The translations under genes were made by a program, and so were the position numbers. DNA of 64,000 nucleotides from Shouchella xiaoxiensis. GTDB taxonomy: Bacteria; Bacillota; Bacilli; Bacillales; Bacillaceae_D. The stretch spans positions 595,871 through 659,870 of the forward strand of contig NZ_JAFBCV010000001.1 of assembly GCF_016907895.1 (NCBI RefSeq). The letters are read 5' to 3'. Every line of letters starts with the position of its first letter. Position 1 is the stretch's first letter. The notes under the pieces are model-generated. The model did not search any database. It was not told the origin of the DNA and saw only the letters and a program-made list of their open reading frames with translations. Below, in pieces: positions 17,707 through 26,600 of this stretch.

Positions 17707-19041
17707 GTGAATACGTTTTTTCGCGGTGTTCTGCTACTGAGTGCAGCTGCTTTTGTGGGTGAATGTCTTGAATTTGTGATTAATGTCGTGTTGGCGAGAC
17801 AGCTTGGAGATGAAGCGTTTGGTCTTTATATGGCGATCCTACCAACAATGTTATTCGTCGTAGTATTAGCAAGTATTGAACTACCTGTTTCAATTTCGAA
17901 GCTAGTTGCTGAAAAAGAGGAACAGTATCATTGGGGTGTCCTCTATAATGCCTTGAAACTGGCGCTTGTTTGTGCGCTATCAGTCATGGGACTTGCTTTG
18001 ATCATTCTTCCCCAATTAAGTGTTCTATCTAATTACCATATTGGAGTAAGATGGATGCTTGTTCTGCTTATCCCAGTCGTAACGTTTTCTTCTGTTGCCC
18101 GTGGTTACTTAATGGGTGCGCAACTAACATCAAAAATAGCAATTGCAAATATTTTAAAACGAACCGCTCAGCTTGGAGGATTATTAATTGTTTTTTATCT
18201 ATTTTCATTTACAAGTGATTTAGCGATATTTATGGCGTTACTAGCTTTAAAGTTAAGTGAACTGCTCGTTTTATTTTATTTAGTCGTTGTCTTTATTCGA
18301 AAAATTCACCAGACGAAAAAAAGAGTCCCACAGAAGAAAGTCAACCAGCGCGAGATTCAAAAAAAATTACTCGCGGTTTCCGTACCAACAACAGGGTTGC
18401 GTATATTTCATTCGATCACTTTTGCGGTTAAGCCATTTTTAATTACAACCGCTTTAACAAACGCTGGGATGCTTGAGAGCGTTGCAATGGTTCAATACGG
18501 AAAACTAGCAGGAATAGCCTTTACAATTGGCTTTTTTCCAGCCTTTATAGCGCACGCCCTTCTCGTTGTTCTCATTCCAATTGTTGCTGATGCCTATGCC
18601 AAGAGACAGTATGGTGTGTTGCATTATTACCTTCGCTTATCTTTGTTGATTACGTTTTGCTATGGTGCTCCAATCGTGCTATTGTTCTACTTTTTTGCGG
18701 ATCCAATTACAACGCTGTTTTTTGGACCATCTCCAGCAGCTGATTATTTACAGGTGCTTATACCATACTTCTTATTCCACTACTGTGCCATCCCGCTTCA
18801 GGCATACTTAATTGGAATTGGGCTAGTTAAAGATGCATTTCTTCATTCATTCTATGCGACGGTCGTATCGTTTTGCTTAATGATTGCACTTGGTTCAATG
18901 CCTAGTCTACAGATGAATGGTATTATATTAGGAATGAATATGAGTGCCGTTTTATTAACCTTGCTTCATTACATTACGATCTGCAAAAAATTAAAGCTAA
19001 ATGTGTTGATGCAGCCGGGTGAAAGCTGGTTGTTCCGCTAA
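17707..19041 (+). CDS. MOP-superfamily flippase, SpoVB/YkvU-like
   Basis: Polytopic membrane protein of 444 residues in the polysaccharide/lipid-linked oligosaccharide exporter branch (SpoVB, MurJ, YkvU). It opens FFRGVLLLSAAAFVGECLEF and VLARQLGDEAFGLYMAILPT, the conserved first-helix and loop motif of the family, and has about 12 hydrophobic segments. SpoVB and MurJ are longer (over 500 residues); the length here matches YkvU, a spore-associated B. subtilis protein. A GTG start at 17707 follows AAAGGAGAG. A role in spore cortex or envelope precursor handling is likely but inferred. It is a single gene ending in a bidirectional terminator. Confidence 0.82.
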   Translation: MNTFFRGVLLLSAAAFVGECLEFVINVVLARQLGDEAFGLYMAILPTMLFVVVLASIELPVSISKLVAEKEEQYHWGVLYNALKLALVCALSVMGLALIILPQLSVLSNYHIGVRWMLVLLIPVVTFSSVARGYLMGAQLTSKIAIANILKRTAQLGGLLIVFYLFSFTSDLAIFMALLALKLSELLVLFYLVVVFIRKIHQTKKRVPQKKVNQREIQKKLLAVSVPTTGLRIFHSITFAVKPFLITTALTNAGMLESVAMVQYGKLAGIAFTIGFFPAFIAHALLVVLIPIVADAYAKRQYGVLHYYLRLSLLITFCYGAPIVLLFYFFADPITTLFFGPSPAADYLQVLIPYFLFHYCAIPLQAYLIGIGLVKDAFLHSFYATVVSFCLMIALGSMPSLQMNGIILGMNMSAVLLTLLHYITICKKLKLNVLMQPGESWLFR

Positions 19042-19043
19042 AT

Positions 19044-19080
19044 AAAAAGGAGAGTGGCTCACGAGCCACTCTCCTTTTTT
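19044..19080. terminator. Bidirectional terminator between flippase and ggt
   Basis: AAAAAGGAGAGTGGCTC and GAGCCACTCTCCTTTTT are complementary, with A and T tracts on the two sides, so it can terminate both convergent genes. Confidence 0.9.
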
Positions 19081-20691
19081 TCACCAAGGCGCAATCGCGC
19101 TATCTGTCCTTGACTCGGTTCCACCGATATACGATTGTTTATCAGCATCATACCAAATGATTTGACCTCTACCAAAGGGCATTGAATCATTTGCAATAAC
19201 AATTTGATGACCTCTACGTGCCAAACCTTCTGCGATATGCCTCGGGAAATTTGGTTCAAGCATGACTTTCTTACCTTCCATCCACTGCCAGCGAGGAGAA
19301 TCAAGCGCTGCTTGGGGGTGTAAATGAAAGTCAACTGTATTCATCACAACTTGAACATGACCCTGTGGCTGCATAAAACCACCCATAACGCCAAACGGAC
19401 CGATTGGCGCACCGTTTTTTGTTAAAAAGCCTGGAATGATCGTATGAAACGTACGCTTATTTGGTTCCAATCGATTGTCATGTTCCGGGTGAAGTGAGAA
19501 ATTATGTCCTCTGTTTTGTAAGGCGATACCTGTTCCTGGCACAACTAATCCAGAACCAAAGCCCATGTAATTCGACTGGATGAATGATACCATATTTCCT
19601 TCATCATCAGCAGTAGATAGGTAGACCGTCCCACTAGAAAGCGGTTTACCTGCGACGGGCTCAAGTGCTTCTTCTTGAATTAATTTCACTCTCTCTGAAG
19701 CATAGGTTTCACTCAATAGATCAGCTGTGTTGACACTCATTTTAGTTTCCTCTGTAATGTAATTCAGCCCATCAGCAAATGCCAGTTTAATCGCTTCAAT
19801 TTGTTTATGGTATGTATCGATTGTTTCTTTTTCACCAATTGGAAGCTTATTTAGCAGAGAGAGTGCTTGTAAGGCAATTAAGCCTTGTCCGTTGGGTGGT
19901 ATTTCCCAAACATCATAGCCTTTGTAGTTTACATGAATCGGCTTAACCCATTCTGGCTTGTAAGCAGCCAAATCTGATTTTGCCAGAAAACCGTTGTAGT
20001 TAGAGCTAAATTCGCCAATCTTTTCTGCTAAATTGCCTGTATAGAAGGAAGTAGCTCTTGTCTCCCCAATCTCTCTTAGCGTGTCGGCATGAGCTTGCGA
20101 ACGCCAAATATCTCCAGCTTGCGGGGCTGTCCCGTTAGGCGCGAACGTATCAAACCAGCTTGCGAATTCTTCAGCTGTATGGTTCTCTTTAAAGCGTTTA
20201 AAACTTGTTTGCCATTGTCTCGCAATTGTAGACGTAATGGCAAAGCCCTCTTCGGCATAAGTTATTGCCGGCTTCAGCACTTCTAATAATGGCAATTTTC
20301 CAAACCGCTCTGATAAAGCTGCCCACGAAGCAGGAGCACCTGGAACGGTTACAGGAATAAAACCAGAACTCGGCATTGAGTCGAAGCCACGCTCTTTCAC
20401 TTTTTCAATGCTAATAGATGCTGGTGCTGGACCACTTCCGTTTAAGCCATGTAGCTCATCGTTTATCCAAACTAATGCAAAGGCATCGCCGCCAATGCCG
20501 TTCGAGCAAGGTTCGACAACCGTCAAGCAAGCGGCGGTTGCAATGGCTGCATCAACAGCATTTCCTCCTTGTTTTAATATATCTAAGCCTGCTTGAGCAG
20601 CGAGAGGTTGGGATGTAGCAACCATGCCTTTTTTTGCGTAAACAGGCTGTCTCGTTGAAGGATAAGGATGATAGTGTGGGTCAAAATTCAT
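19081..20691 (-). CDS. Gamma-glutamyltransferase, YwrD-like
   Basis: N-terminal nucleophile hydrolase that cleaves or transfers gamma-glutamyl groups, 536 residues. Family signatures: GMVATSQPLAAQAGLDIL, GGNAVDAAIATAACLTVVEP, GIGGDAFALVW, and the autocleavage region SSGTVYLSTADDEGN, where Thr355 should become the catalytic N-terminal Thr of the small subunit. FIQSNYMGFGSGLVVPGTG and MGGFMQPQGHVQV follow. There is no signal peptide, unlike secreted Ggt; B. subtilis YwrD is similar, so it may be cytoplasmic. GGAGGAATC precedes the ATG. The gene stands alone, convergent with the flippase. The substrate (glutathione, cephalosporin side chain or gamma-glutamyl peptide) is not determinable. Confidence 0.92.
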   Translation of the reverse strand: MNFDPHYHPYPSTRQPVYAKKGMVATSQPLAAQAGLDILKQGGNAVDAAIATAACLTVVEPCSNGIGGDAFALVWINDELHGLNGSGPAPASISIEKVKERGFDSMPSSGFIPVTVPGAPASWAALSERFGKLPLLEVLKPAITYAEEGFAITSTIARQWQTSFKRFKENHTAEEFASWFDTFAPNGTAPQAGDIWRSQAHADTLREIGETRATSFYTGNLAEKIGEFSSNYNGFLAKSDLAAYKPEWVKPIHVNYKGYDVWEIPPNGQGLIALQALSLLNKLPIGEKETIDTYHKQIEAIKLAFADGLNYITEETKMSVNTADLLSETYASERVKLIQEEALEPVAGKPLSSGTVYLSTADDEGNMVSFIQSNYMGFGSGLVVPGTGIALQNRGHNFSLHPEHDNRLEPNKRTFHTIIPGFLTKNGAPIGPFGVMGGFMQPQGHVQVVMNTVDFHLHPQAALDSPRWQWMEGKKVMLEPNFPRHIAEGLARRGHQIVIANDSMPFGRGQIIWYDADKQSYIGGTESRTDSAIAPW

Positions 20692-20812
20692 GGTGATTCC
20701 TCCTTTTTCTTTTATTGTAACATGTCAGATTAATTGATAATAACAAATACTTAAACGAAACAAGTGATGGAGTAGATTTACTAAGCTTGGGGAAGCTAAT
20801 AGTAATTCTTTG

Positions 20813-20841
20813 TTGACTAATTTGTATATACAGGTTATGAT
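20813..20841 (+). promoter_or_regulatory. treP promoter
   Basis: TTGACT and TATGAT with a 17-base spacer. The spacer itself contains a TreR-type half-palindrome (20822-20833), so repressor binding would block RNA polymerase directly. Confidence 0.85.
20822..20833. promoter_or_regulatory. TreR operator 1
   Basis: TTGTATATACAG, one base off the TTGTATATACAA palindrome known for the GntR-family TreR of Bacillus, inside the promoter spacer. Confidence 0.8.
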
Positions 20842-20858
20842 CGATGCGTAATCATAAG

Positions 20859-20870
20859 TTGTATATACAA
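20859..20870. promoter_or_regulatory. TreR operator 2
   Basis: Perfect TTGTATATACAA, 37 bases after operator 1, downstream of the predicted transcription start. Confidence 0.85.
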
Positions 20871-20898
20871 ATTAACTATACGAAACAAAGAAGCGTTT

Positions 20899-20912
20899 TG
20901 AAAACGCTCGCA
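20899..20912 (+). promoter_or_regulatory. Candidate catabolite-response element (cre) before treP
   Basis: TGAAAACGCTCGCA matches the CcpA consensus TGWAANCGNTNWCA with one mismatch and lies between the start site and the treP ribosome binding site. CcpA roadblock repression is inferred. Confidence 0.5.
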
Positions 20913-20926
20913 AAGGAGGAAGCGAA

Positions 20927-22357
20927 ATGGCGGTTAATTATAAAAAGTCTGCTGAGCAAATTTTAAGCGCAATAGGCGGCGAAGAGAACATTTCATCTGC
21001 AACCCATTGTGTAACGAGACTTCGTCTAATTTTAAATGATGAAGAAAAAGTCGATACAAAAGCATTAGAATCGCTTGATGTTGTTAAAGGAACGTTTTCA
21101 GCAAATGGTCAGTTTCAGATTATTTTAGGGAACGGTGTAGTCGATAAAGTTTATAAAGAAATGATGGCGTTAACTGGTCGCGAGGAAGAAAGTAAAGACG
21201 ATGTGAAAGAAGCGGCTGCGAAAAAAGGAAACCCGTTACAACGAGCGATTAAAGTATTGGCGGATGTGTTTATTCCCATCCTGCCGGCAATTGTAACAGC
21301 TGGTTTATTAATGGGTTTAAATAATGTCTTAACAGGTGCTGATATTTTTTACGACAATGCATCAATTATTGATGTCCATCCACAGTGGACTGATTTTGCA
21401 GATATCATCCAAGTTATCGCCAGTACCGCCTTTACCTTCTTACCAGCTTTAATTGGTTGGTCGGCCGTGAAGCGGTTTGGGGGGAGTCCACTTCTCGGTA
21501 TTGTACTCGGCTTAATCTTAGTCAACCCAGATTTATTAAGCGCTTGGAATTATGGAAGTGCACGTGAAGCAGGAGAGATTCCTGTCTGGAATTTATTTGG
21601 CTTGGAAATTCAACAATTAGGTTATCAGGGACAAGTCCTGCCTGTATTCGTTGCATCGATTATTTTAGCGAAAATAGAAGTGTTCTTGCGTAAGCGCATT
21701 CCAGATGCCTTACACTTGCTGACAGTAGCGCCGATTGCGCTCCTTATCACAAGCTTCTTGACGTTTATTGCGATTGGCCCTTTAACATTCGCGATCGGTA
21801 ACGGAATTGCTGATGGATTTATCTGGTTGTTTGGCGCAGTGCCAGCAATTGCAGGTTTCTTATATGGAATTATTTATGGACCGCTTGTTATTACAGGGAT
21901 GCACCATACATTCTTGGCGGTAGATTTACAGTTAACAACTGGTGGCGCAGGTGGTACCTTCTTATGGCCGATCTTAGCGCTATCCAATATTGCTCAAGGG
22001 TCTGCAGCGTTTGCGATGTACTTCGTTCTTAAAAATAAGAACTTAAAAGGCCTTGCCAGTACGTCTGGTTTATCAGCTTGGCTCGGTATTACAGAACCGG
22101 CATTGTTCGGTGTGAACCTTCGTTTCCGCTTTCCGTTCTTAGCGGCAATCATTAGCTCCGGAATAGCTGGAATGTTTATTTCGATTCAAAACGTGCTAGC
22201 CACGAGTGTTGGCGTAGGTGGTGTACCTGGAATTGTTTCAATTCAGCCAGGCAGCTGGGGCGCGTTCGCAATTGGTATGGCAATCGTTATTTTACTGCCA
22301 TTCATAATCACTTTCCTTTACGGAAAAATTCGTAACCCGAAAAGTTTGCATGAATAA
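20927..22357 (+). CDS. treP: Trehalose-specific PTS enzyme IIBC, TreP
   Basis: Membrane permease that imports trehalose as trehalose-6-phosphate, 476 residues. The IIB domain is at residues 1-90 with phosphorylated Cys28 in SSATHCVTRLRL. The IIC domain follows from about 105, with LPAIVTAGLLMGL, GITEPALFGVN and multiple membrane spans. No IIA domain is attached, as in B. subtilis TreP, so a IIA from another glucose-type system must supply phosphate. AAAGGAGGAAGCGAA precedes the ATG. First gene of treP-treA-treR, controlled by TreR operators at the promoter. Confidence 0.95.
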   Translation: MAVNYKKSAEQILSAIGGEENISSATHCVTRLRLILNDEEKVDTKALESLDVVKGTFSANGQFQIILGNGVVDKVYKEMMALTGREEESKDDVKEAAAKKGNPLQRAIKVLADVFIPILPAIVTAGLLMGLNNVLTGADIFYDNASIIDVHPQWTDFADIIQVIASTAFTFLPALIGWSAVKRFGGSPLLGIVLGLILVNPDLLSAWNYGSAREAGEIPVWNLFGLEIQQLGYQGQVLPVFVASIILAKIEVFLRKRIPDALHLLTVAPIALLITSFLTFIAIGPLTFAIGNGIADGFIWLFGAVPAIAGFLYGIIYGPLVITGMHHTFLAVDLQLTTGGAGGTFLWPILALSNIAQGSAAFAMYFVLKNKNLKGLASTSGLSAWLGITEPALFGVNLRFRFPFLAAIISSGIAGMFISIQNVLATSVGVGGVPGIVSIQPGSWGAFAIGMAIVILLPFIITFLYGKIRNPKSLHE

Positions 22358-22360
22358 ATA

Positions 22361-22390
22361 AAAAAGGGCTGCCTTGGCAGTCCTTTTTTT
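22361..22390 (+). terminator. Partial terminator between treP and treA
   Basis: AAAAAGG-GCTGCC and GGCAG-TCCTTTTT form a stem with a T tract; the T run overlaps the candidate -35 (TTGAAC) of the treA promoter. It probably reduces read-through, with a second promoter feeding treA. Confidence 0.7.
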
Positions 22391-22394
22391 GAAC

Positions 22395-22406
22395 TTGTAT
22401 ATACAA
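22395..22406. promoter_or_regulatory. TreR operator 3 upstream of treA
   Basis: TTGTATATACAA within the longer palindrome ACTTGTATATACAAGT, between TTGAAC (22389) and TAAGCT (22413). The design copies that of the treP promoter: operator in the spacer. Confidence 0.8.
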
Positions 22407-22451
22407 GTATGTTAAGCTATAGCTAAGTAGAAATAGAGAGGATGACTTGAA

Positions 22452-24122
22452 ATGGAATGGTGGAGAAAAAGCACGGTCTATCAAATCTATCCAAAAAGCT
22501 TTAATGACACGACTGGTAACGGTGTTGGTGATTTGGAAGGAATTATAGAGAAGCTTGATTACTTAAAAAATCTCGGAATTGATGTTATCTGGTTAACGCC
22601 TGTCTACGCCTCACCACAGAATGATAATGGTTATGACATTGCTAATTATTATGCAATTCATGAGGAATACGGGACAATGGCAGATTTTGATCGGCTATTA
22701 GAAGAGACCCATAAGCGTGGCATGAAGTTAATTATGGACCTAGTTGTAAACCATACATCGACTGAACATGCTTGGTTTCAGAACGCGAAGCTTAGCAAAG
22801 GCGCGACCTATCGCGATTTTTATATTTGGAAAGATGCTCGAGGTGGAGATATACCGACGAACTGGCAATCTAAGTTTGGTGGATCAGCTTGGGAGTGGAA
22901 CGAAGCGACAGAAGATTACTACCTTCATTTATTTGATGTAACCCAAGCTGATTTAAATTGGGAAAATGAAGAGTTACGGAAGCATGTTTACGAAATGATG
23001 CACTATTGGTTTGAAAAAGGGATAGATGGTTTCCGCTTAGATGTCATCAATTTAATTTCGAAAGACCAAGACTTCCCAGATGATGATGGTACAGTAGCAC
23101 CTGGTGATGGGCGTAAATTTTATACAGATGGACCACGCGTACATGAATTTTTAAATGAAATGAATCAAGAAGTGTTAGCTAAATACGATAGCATGACGGT
23201 TGGTGAGATGTCGTCAACGACCATTGAAGATTGTATTCGTTATTCCAATCCGAAAAATCAAGAGCTTTCGATGACATTTAATTTTCATCACTTAAAAGTC
23301 GATTATCTAAATGGTGATAAATGGACGGTTGCGGACTTTGATTTTCAGCAGTTAAAAGCGATTTTGAGTGAGTGGCAAGTTCGTATGAATGAAGGTGGAG
23401 GCTGGAACGCGTTATTCTGGTGTAACCATGATCAGCCGCGTGTTGTAAGTCGCTATGGCAATGACACGACCTTCCATAAGGAATCGGCTAAGATGTTGGC
23501 AGCAACAGTTCACTTAATGCAAGGAACGCCGTATGTTTATCAAGGTGAAGAATTTGGGATGACAAATCCAGGCTTTACGACGATTGATCAATACCGTGAT
23601 GTGGAATCATTAAACATGTACGAGCAGTTACAAAAAGAAGGGAAATCGGAAGAAGAGGTCCTAGCCATTCTACGTCAAAAGTCACGAGATAATGCACGTA
23701 CGCCGGTACAGTGGAATGCGACAGATCAGGCTGGCTTCACGAGTGGAACACCTTGGATTGAAGTTGCGGCAAACTATAAAGACATTAATGCTGAGCAAGC
23801 ACTTGAAGATCCGCAATCGATCTTTTATTTTTATCAAAAATTAATTGAGCTAAGAAAGACTTATCAAGTCATAACTGATGGAAACTATACGCTGTTAACT
23901 CCTGATGATTCCCATGTTTTTGCGTATTTACGTGATAATGGAAAGGAACAACTTCTCGTGATCTCTAACTTTTATGGTGAGAAAGCAGACTTTATTTGTC
24001 CAGATTCTATGGTATCGTTAGAAGCGAGACAGTTAATCGGAAATTACAAGCAAGACCGTACGTTAACTCGTTCATTCGCGCTTGAACCGTATGAAACTGT
24101 GGCATTCTATTTGAAAAAGTAG
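22452..24122 (+). CDS. treA: Trehalose-6-phosphate hydrolase TreA (TreC)
   Basis: GH13 enzyme that splits trehalose-6-phosphate into glucose and glucose-6-phosphate in the cytoplasm, 556 residues. The GH13 regions are visible: VYQIYPKSF and GVGDLEGI near the start, DLVVNHTS, DGFRLDVIN with nucleophile Asp197, VGEMSS with acid/base Glu252, and NHDQPR for the third carboxylate. It is closest in pattern to the oligo-1,6-glucosidase/TreC subgroup; the PTS partner and TreR make trehalose-6-phosphate the likely substrate. It lies 94 bases after treP with its own operator, and 10 bases before treR. Confidence 0.95.
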   Translation: MEWWRKSTVYQIYPKSFNDTTGNGVGDLEGIIEKLDYLKNLGIDVIWLTPVYASPQNDNGYDIANYYAIHEEYGTMADFDRLLEETHKRGMKLIMDLVVNHTSTEHAWFQNAKLSKGATYRDFYIWKDARGGDIPTNWQSKFGGSAWEWNEATEDYYLHLFDVTQADLNWENEELRKHVYEMMHYWFEKGIDGFRLDVINLISKDQDFPDDDGTVAPGDGRKFYTDGPRVHEFLNEMNQEVLAKYDSMTVGEMSSTTIEDCIRYSNPKNQELSMTFNFHHLKVDYLNGDKWTVADFDFQQLKAILSEWQVRMNEGGGWNALFWCNHDQPRVVSRYGNDTTFHKESAKMLAATVHLMQGTPYVYQGEEFGMTNPGFTTIDQYRDVESLNMYEQLQKEGKSEEEVLAILRQKSRDNARTPVQWNATDQAGFTSGTPWIEVAANYKDINAEQALEDPQSIFYFYQKLIELRKTYQVITDGNYTLLTPDDSHVFAYLRDNGKEQLLVISNFYGEKADFICPDSMVSLEARQLIGNYKQDRTLTRSFALEPYETVAFYLKK

Positions 24123-24132
24123 GTCGATACAA

Positions 24133-24849
24133 GTGAAGAGTAAGTTTCAGTCTATTTATCAACAGCTTGTGAAAGAAATTGGTGCAGGGCGCTATGTTGC
24201 TGGAGAGACGCTTCCTTCAGAACATGAGCTAACGGTTGCTTTTAATGCATCGAGAGAAACAATCCGAAAAGCGTTGAATCTCTTGTCTGAACATGGTTAT
24301 ATCCAGAAGATCCAAGGAAAAGGGTCTGTTGTACTCGACGTGGGCCGACTTGACTTTCCAGTATCAGGCGTAACGAGTTTTCAAGAATTAAACCAGGCGT
24401 TAGGTATTCAAGCTGAAACAGAAGTCATTTATTTTGAAGAGCTTTCTGCAGATCAGGATATGGCTACTAAATTAGAGATATCAGAAGGAGAGCCAGTTTT
24501 TTCTGTTGCACGTGTGCGAACGATTGATGGTGAACGAATTATTCTTGATAAAGATTTATTTTCAGGTGCATCCATTCCAGGTTTAACGAAAGAACAAAGT
24601 AAAGGTAGCATCTATCGTTTTATTGAAGAAGATTTAGGTTTATCTATTAGTTTCGCAAAAAAAGAAATTGTGGTGGAAACGGCTTCTGCGGAAGACGTGG
24701 CGTCTTTAGATGTTGAGCAAGGTCATTATATTGTTGTTGTACGAAGCTTTACTTATCTTGATGATGCGACCTTATTCCAGTATTCCGAATCAAGACACCG
24801 TCCAGATCGTTTCCGCTTTGTAGATTTTGCTCGAAGAAATAAAATCTGA
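24133..24849 (+). CDS. treR: Trehalose operon repressor TreR (GntR family)
   Basis: GntR/HutC-subfamily repressor of 238 residues. The winged helix-turn-helix is residues 1-70 (LPSEHELTVAFNASRETIRKALNLLSEHG, then KIQGKGSVV), and the UTRA effector domain follows from about 90 (FQELNQ, EGEPVFSVARVRTIDGE, RSFTYLDDATLFQYSESRHR). In B. subtilis trehalose-6-phosphate relieves TreR repression. A GTG start 10 bases after treA indicates co-transcription, giving autoregulation through the three operators at 20822, 20859 and 22395. Confidence 0.95.
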   Translation: MKSKFQSIYQQLVKEIGAGRYVAGETLPSEHELTVAFNASRETIRKALNLLSEHGYIQKIQGKGSVVLDVGRLDFPVSGVTSFQELNQALGIQAETEVIYFEELSADQDMATKLEISEGEPVFSVARVRTIDGERIILDKDLFSGASIPGLTKEQSKGSIYRFIEEDLGLSISFAKKEIVVETASAEDVASLDVEQGHYIVVVRSFTYLDDATLFQYSESRHRPDRFRFVDFARRNKI

Positions 24850-24931
24850 TCTGAGCGTAATGGTTTTATTCCCCTTCATAATCGCTTATACTGAAGGCAA
24901 TACTCATACAAAAAATGGGGAGTGAATGTTC

Positions 24932-25417
24932 ATGTCGGTTTATGACTATACGGTTAAAACGAGCAAGGGTGAGGATTTTTCATTAGCAACGTATGAAGGC
25001 GATGTGCTCTTAATCGTTAATACGGCTACAAAATGTGGGTTTGCGTCACAGTTTGATGGACTAGAACAATTGCATCAATCTTACAAAGATGATGGACTCC
25101 GCGTTATGGGTTTCCCAAGCAATCAATTTATGAATCAAGAACCAACGTCGGATGACGAAATGGAAAACGTCTGCAAAGTTAACTTTGGTGTTTCCTTTCC
25201 TTTATTTGCAAAAACAGATGTTAAAGGCAAACATGCCGATCCACTTTACAAACATTTAAAAAGTGAAAAAAAGGGAACAATAGGGGAAGAGATTAAATGG
25301 AACTTCACAAAGTTTCTTGTTAATCGAAAAGGTGAAGTGATTGAGCGCTATGCTCCCCAAACGAAACCAAAACAAATTGAAGATGATATAAAAAATGCTT
25401 TAAACCAACAGGCTTAG
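24932..25417 (+). CDS. bsaA: Glutathione peroxidase-like thiol peroxidase
   Basis: Thioredoxin-fold peroxidase, 161 residues, that reduces hydroperoxides; bacilli usually lack glutathione, so thioredoxin or bacillithiol is the more likely electron donor. The peroxidatic residue is Cys35 in NTATKCGF (Cys, not selenocysteine). Gln and Trp of the catalytic set are in FPSNQF and KWNFTKFLV. The ATG at 24932 is 9 bases after GGGGAG, so it is chosen over the ATG at 24926. A perfect terminator follows. The next gene is a nitric oxide synthase; whether the neighbourhood reflects a shared oxidative-stress role is open. Confidence 0.92.
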   Translation: MSVYDYTVKTSKGEDFSLATYEGDVLLIVNTATKCGFASQFDGLEQLHQSYKDDGLRVMGFPSNQFMNQEPTSDDEMENVCKVNFGVSFPLFAKTDVKGKHADPLYKHLKSEKKGTIGEEIKWNFTKFLVNRKGEVIERYAPQTKPKQIEDDIKNALNQQA

Positions 25418-25420
25418 CCG

Positions 25421-25456
25421 AAAAACTGTGTAGCGATAGGCTACACAGTTTTTTTT
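25421..25456 (+). terminator. Terminator after the peroxidase
   Basis: AAAAACTGTGTAG and CTACACAGTTTTT form a perfect stem around a 7-base loop, with more T residues following. Confidence 0.9.
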
Positions 25457-25471
25457 AGGAGGAACGCGTTG

Positions 25472-26548
25472 ATGATGTCACAGACATTAAAAAACGAGGC
25501 TCAGCAGTACCTTGCTCAGTATTATGAAGAGAATGGTTTGGACGGTGTTGAACAACGCATCAGAGCTGTTTTAAAAGAAATTAATGAAACGGGTACTTAT
25601 GTTCAAACAACGGACGAACTAACATACGGTGCAAAAGTGGCATGGCGCAACAGCAATCGTTGCATTGGGCGTTTGTTCTGGGAACGAATGCACGTCATCG
25701 ATGAACGAGAAGCAACCACAGCTGAAGAGATCGTTCATGGGTTATTTAGGCATTTAGAATTTGCCACGAATGAAGGGAAGATTCGGCCAACGCTTACGGT
25801 TTTTGAACAGGGCTCACGCATTCGAATTTGGAACCACCAATTAATCCGCTACGCTGGCTATGAAGTAGGTCATTCTATTGTCGGTGATCCTGCATCAGTT
25901 GCTTTGACGAAAAAGTGCATGGAGCTAGGTTGGGAAGGTGCTGGAACTGATTTTGACATCCTTCCCATTGTCCTTTCCATTGATGACAAAAGACCTGAAT
26001 GGTTTGAAATTCCAAAAAAATATGTGAAGGAAGTCGAGTTAACGCATCCTCAATACCCCGAATTCGATCAGCTACAGTTAAAGTGGTATGGCGTTCCAAT
26101 TATATCTGATATGCGCTTAGAAATTGGAGGTCTATCTTATTATGCCGCCCCGTTCAACGGCTGGTATATGGGAACGGAAATTGGTGCACGCAACTTGGCT
26201 GATGACTTTCGCTATAATCGCTTAGAGCAAGTTGCTGATGTGCTTGGAATCGCAACGCAGAGAGAATCGACGTTATGGCGTGATGAAGCGCTGCTTGAAT
26301 TGAATAGGGCTGTTCTCTCTTCCTTTCAAGCTGCAGGCGTCAGTATTGTTGATCATCATACGGCAGCAAAGCAGTTTCAACAATTTATGAAGAACGAGAT
26401 GGACTCTGGTCGTAACGTTACTGGGGATTGGACGTGGTTAATTCCTCCGATGTCTCCTGCGCAAACAAAGCTGTTTCATCAATCGTTTTCGAATGAATGG
26501 AAAACCCCTAATTTCATCTATGAAAAAGCGCCTTATCAGCAAGACTAG
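25472..26548 (+). CDS. nos: Bacterial nitric oxide synthase oxygenase
   Basis: Oxygenase-only nitric oxide synthase that converts arginine to citrulline and nitric oxide using a borrowed reductase. 358 residues, the usual bacterial length. The proximal haem ligand is Cys64 in WRNSNRCIGR, followed by LFWERMHV. The arginine-binding region is visible as GWYMGTEIGARNLADD with substrate-binding Glu, and the C-terminal FKTPNF-like FSNEWKTPNFIYE is present. The start has AGGAGG 9 bases before the ATG at 25472; TTG at 25469 and ATG at 25475 are less likely. The gene directly follows the terminator of the peroxidase gene, with no clear promoter between, so read-through or a hidden promoter is needed. 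Confidence 0.95.
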   Translation: MMSQTLKNEAQQYLAQYYEENGLDGVEQRIRAVLKEINETGTYVQTTDELTYGAKVAWRNSNRCIGRLFWERMHVIDEREATTAEEIVHGLFRHLEFATNEGKIRPTLTVFEQGSRIRIWNHQLIRYAGYEVGHSIVGDPASVALTKKCMELGWEGAGTDFDILPIVLSIDDKRPEWFEIPKKYVKEVELTHPQYPEFDQLQLKWYGVPIISDMRLEIGGLSYYAAPFNGWYMGTEIGARNLADDFRYNRLEQVADVLGIATQRESTLWRDEALLELNRAVLSSFQAAGVSIVDHHTAAKQFQQFMKNEMDSGRNVTGDWTWLIPPMSPAQTKLFHQSFSNEWKTPNFIYEKAPYQQD

Positions 26549-26550
26549 TA

Positions 26551-26559
26551 TGCTATACT
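26551..26559 (+). promoter_or_regulatory. Extended -10 promoter of the ABC-F gene
   Basis: TGCTATACT about 40 bases before the ATG; no good -35 is seen. Confidence 0.5.
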
Positions 26560-26600
26560 GCATAGATAAAAGGACAAAACGGAATAAGAGGAAGATGTAG

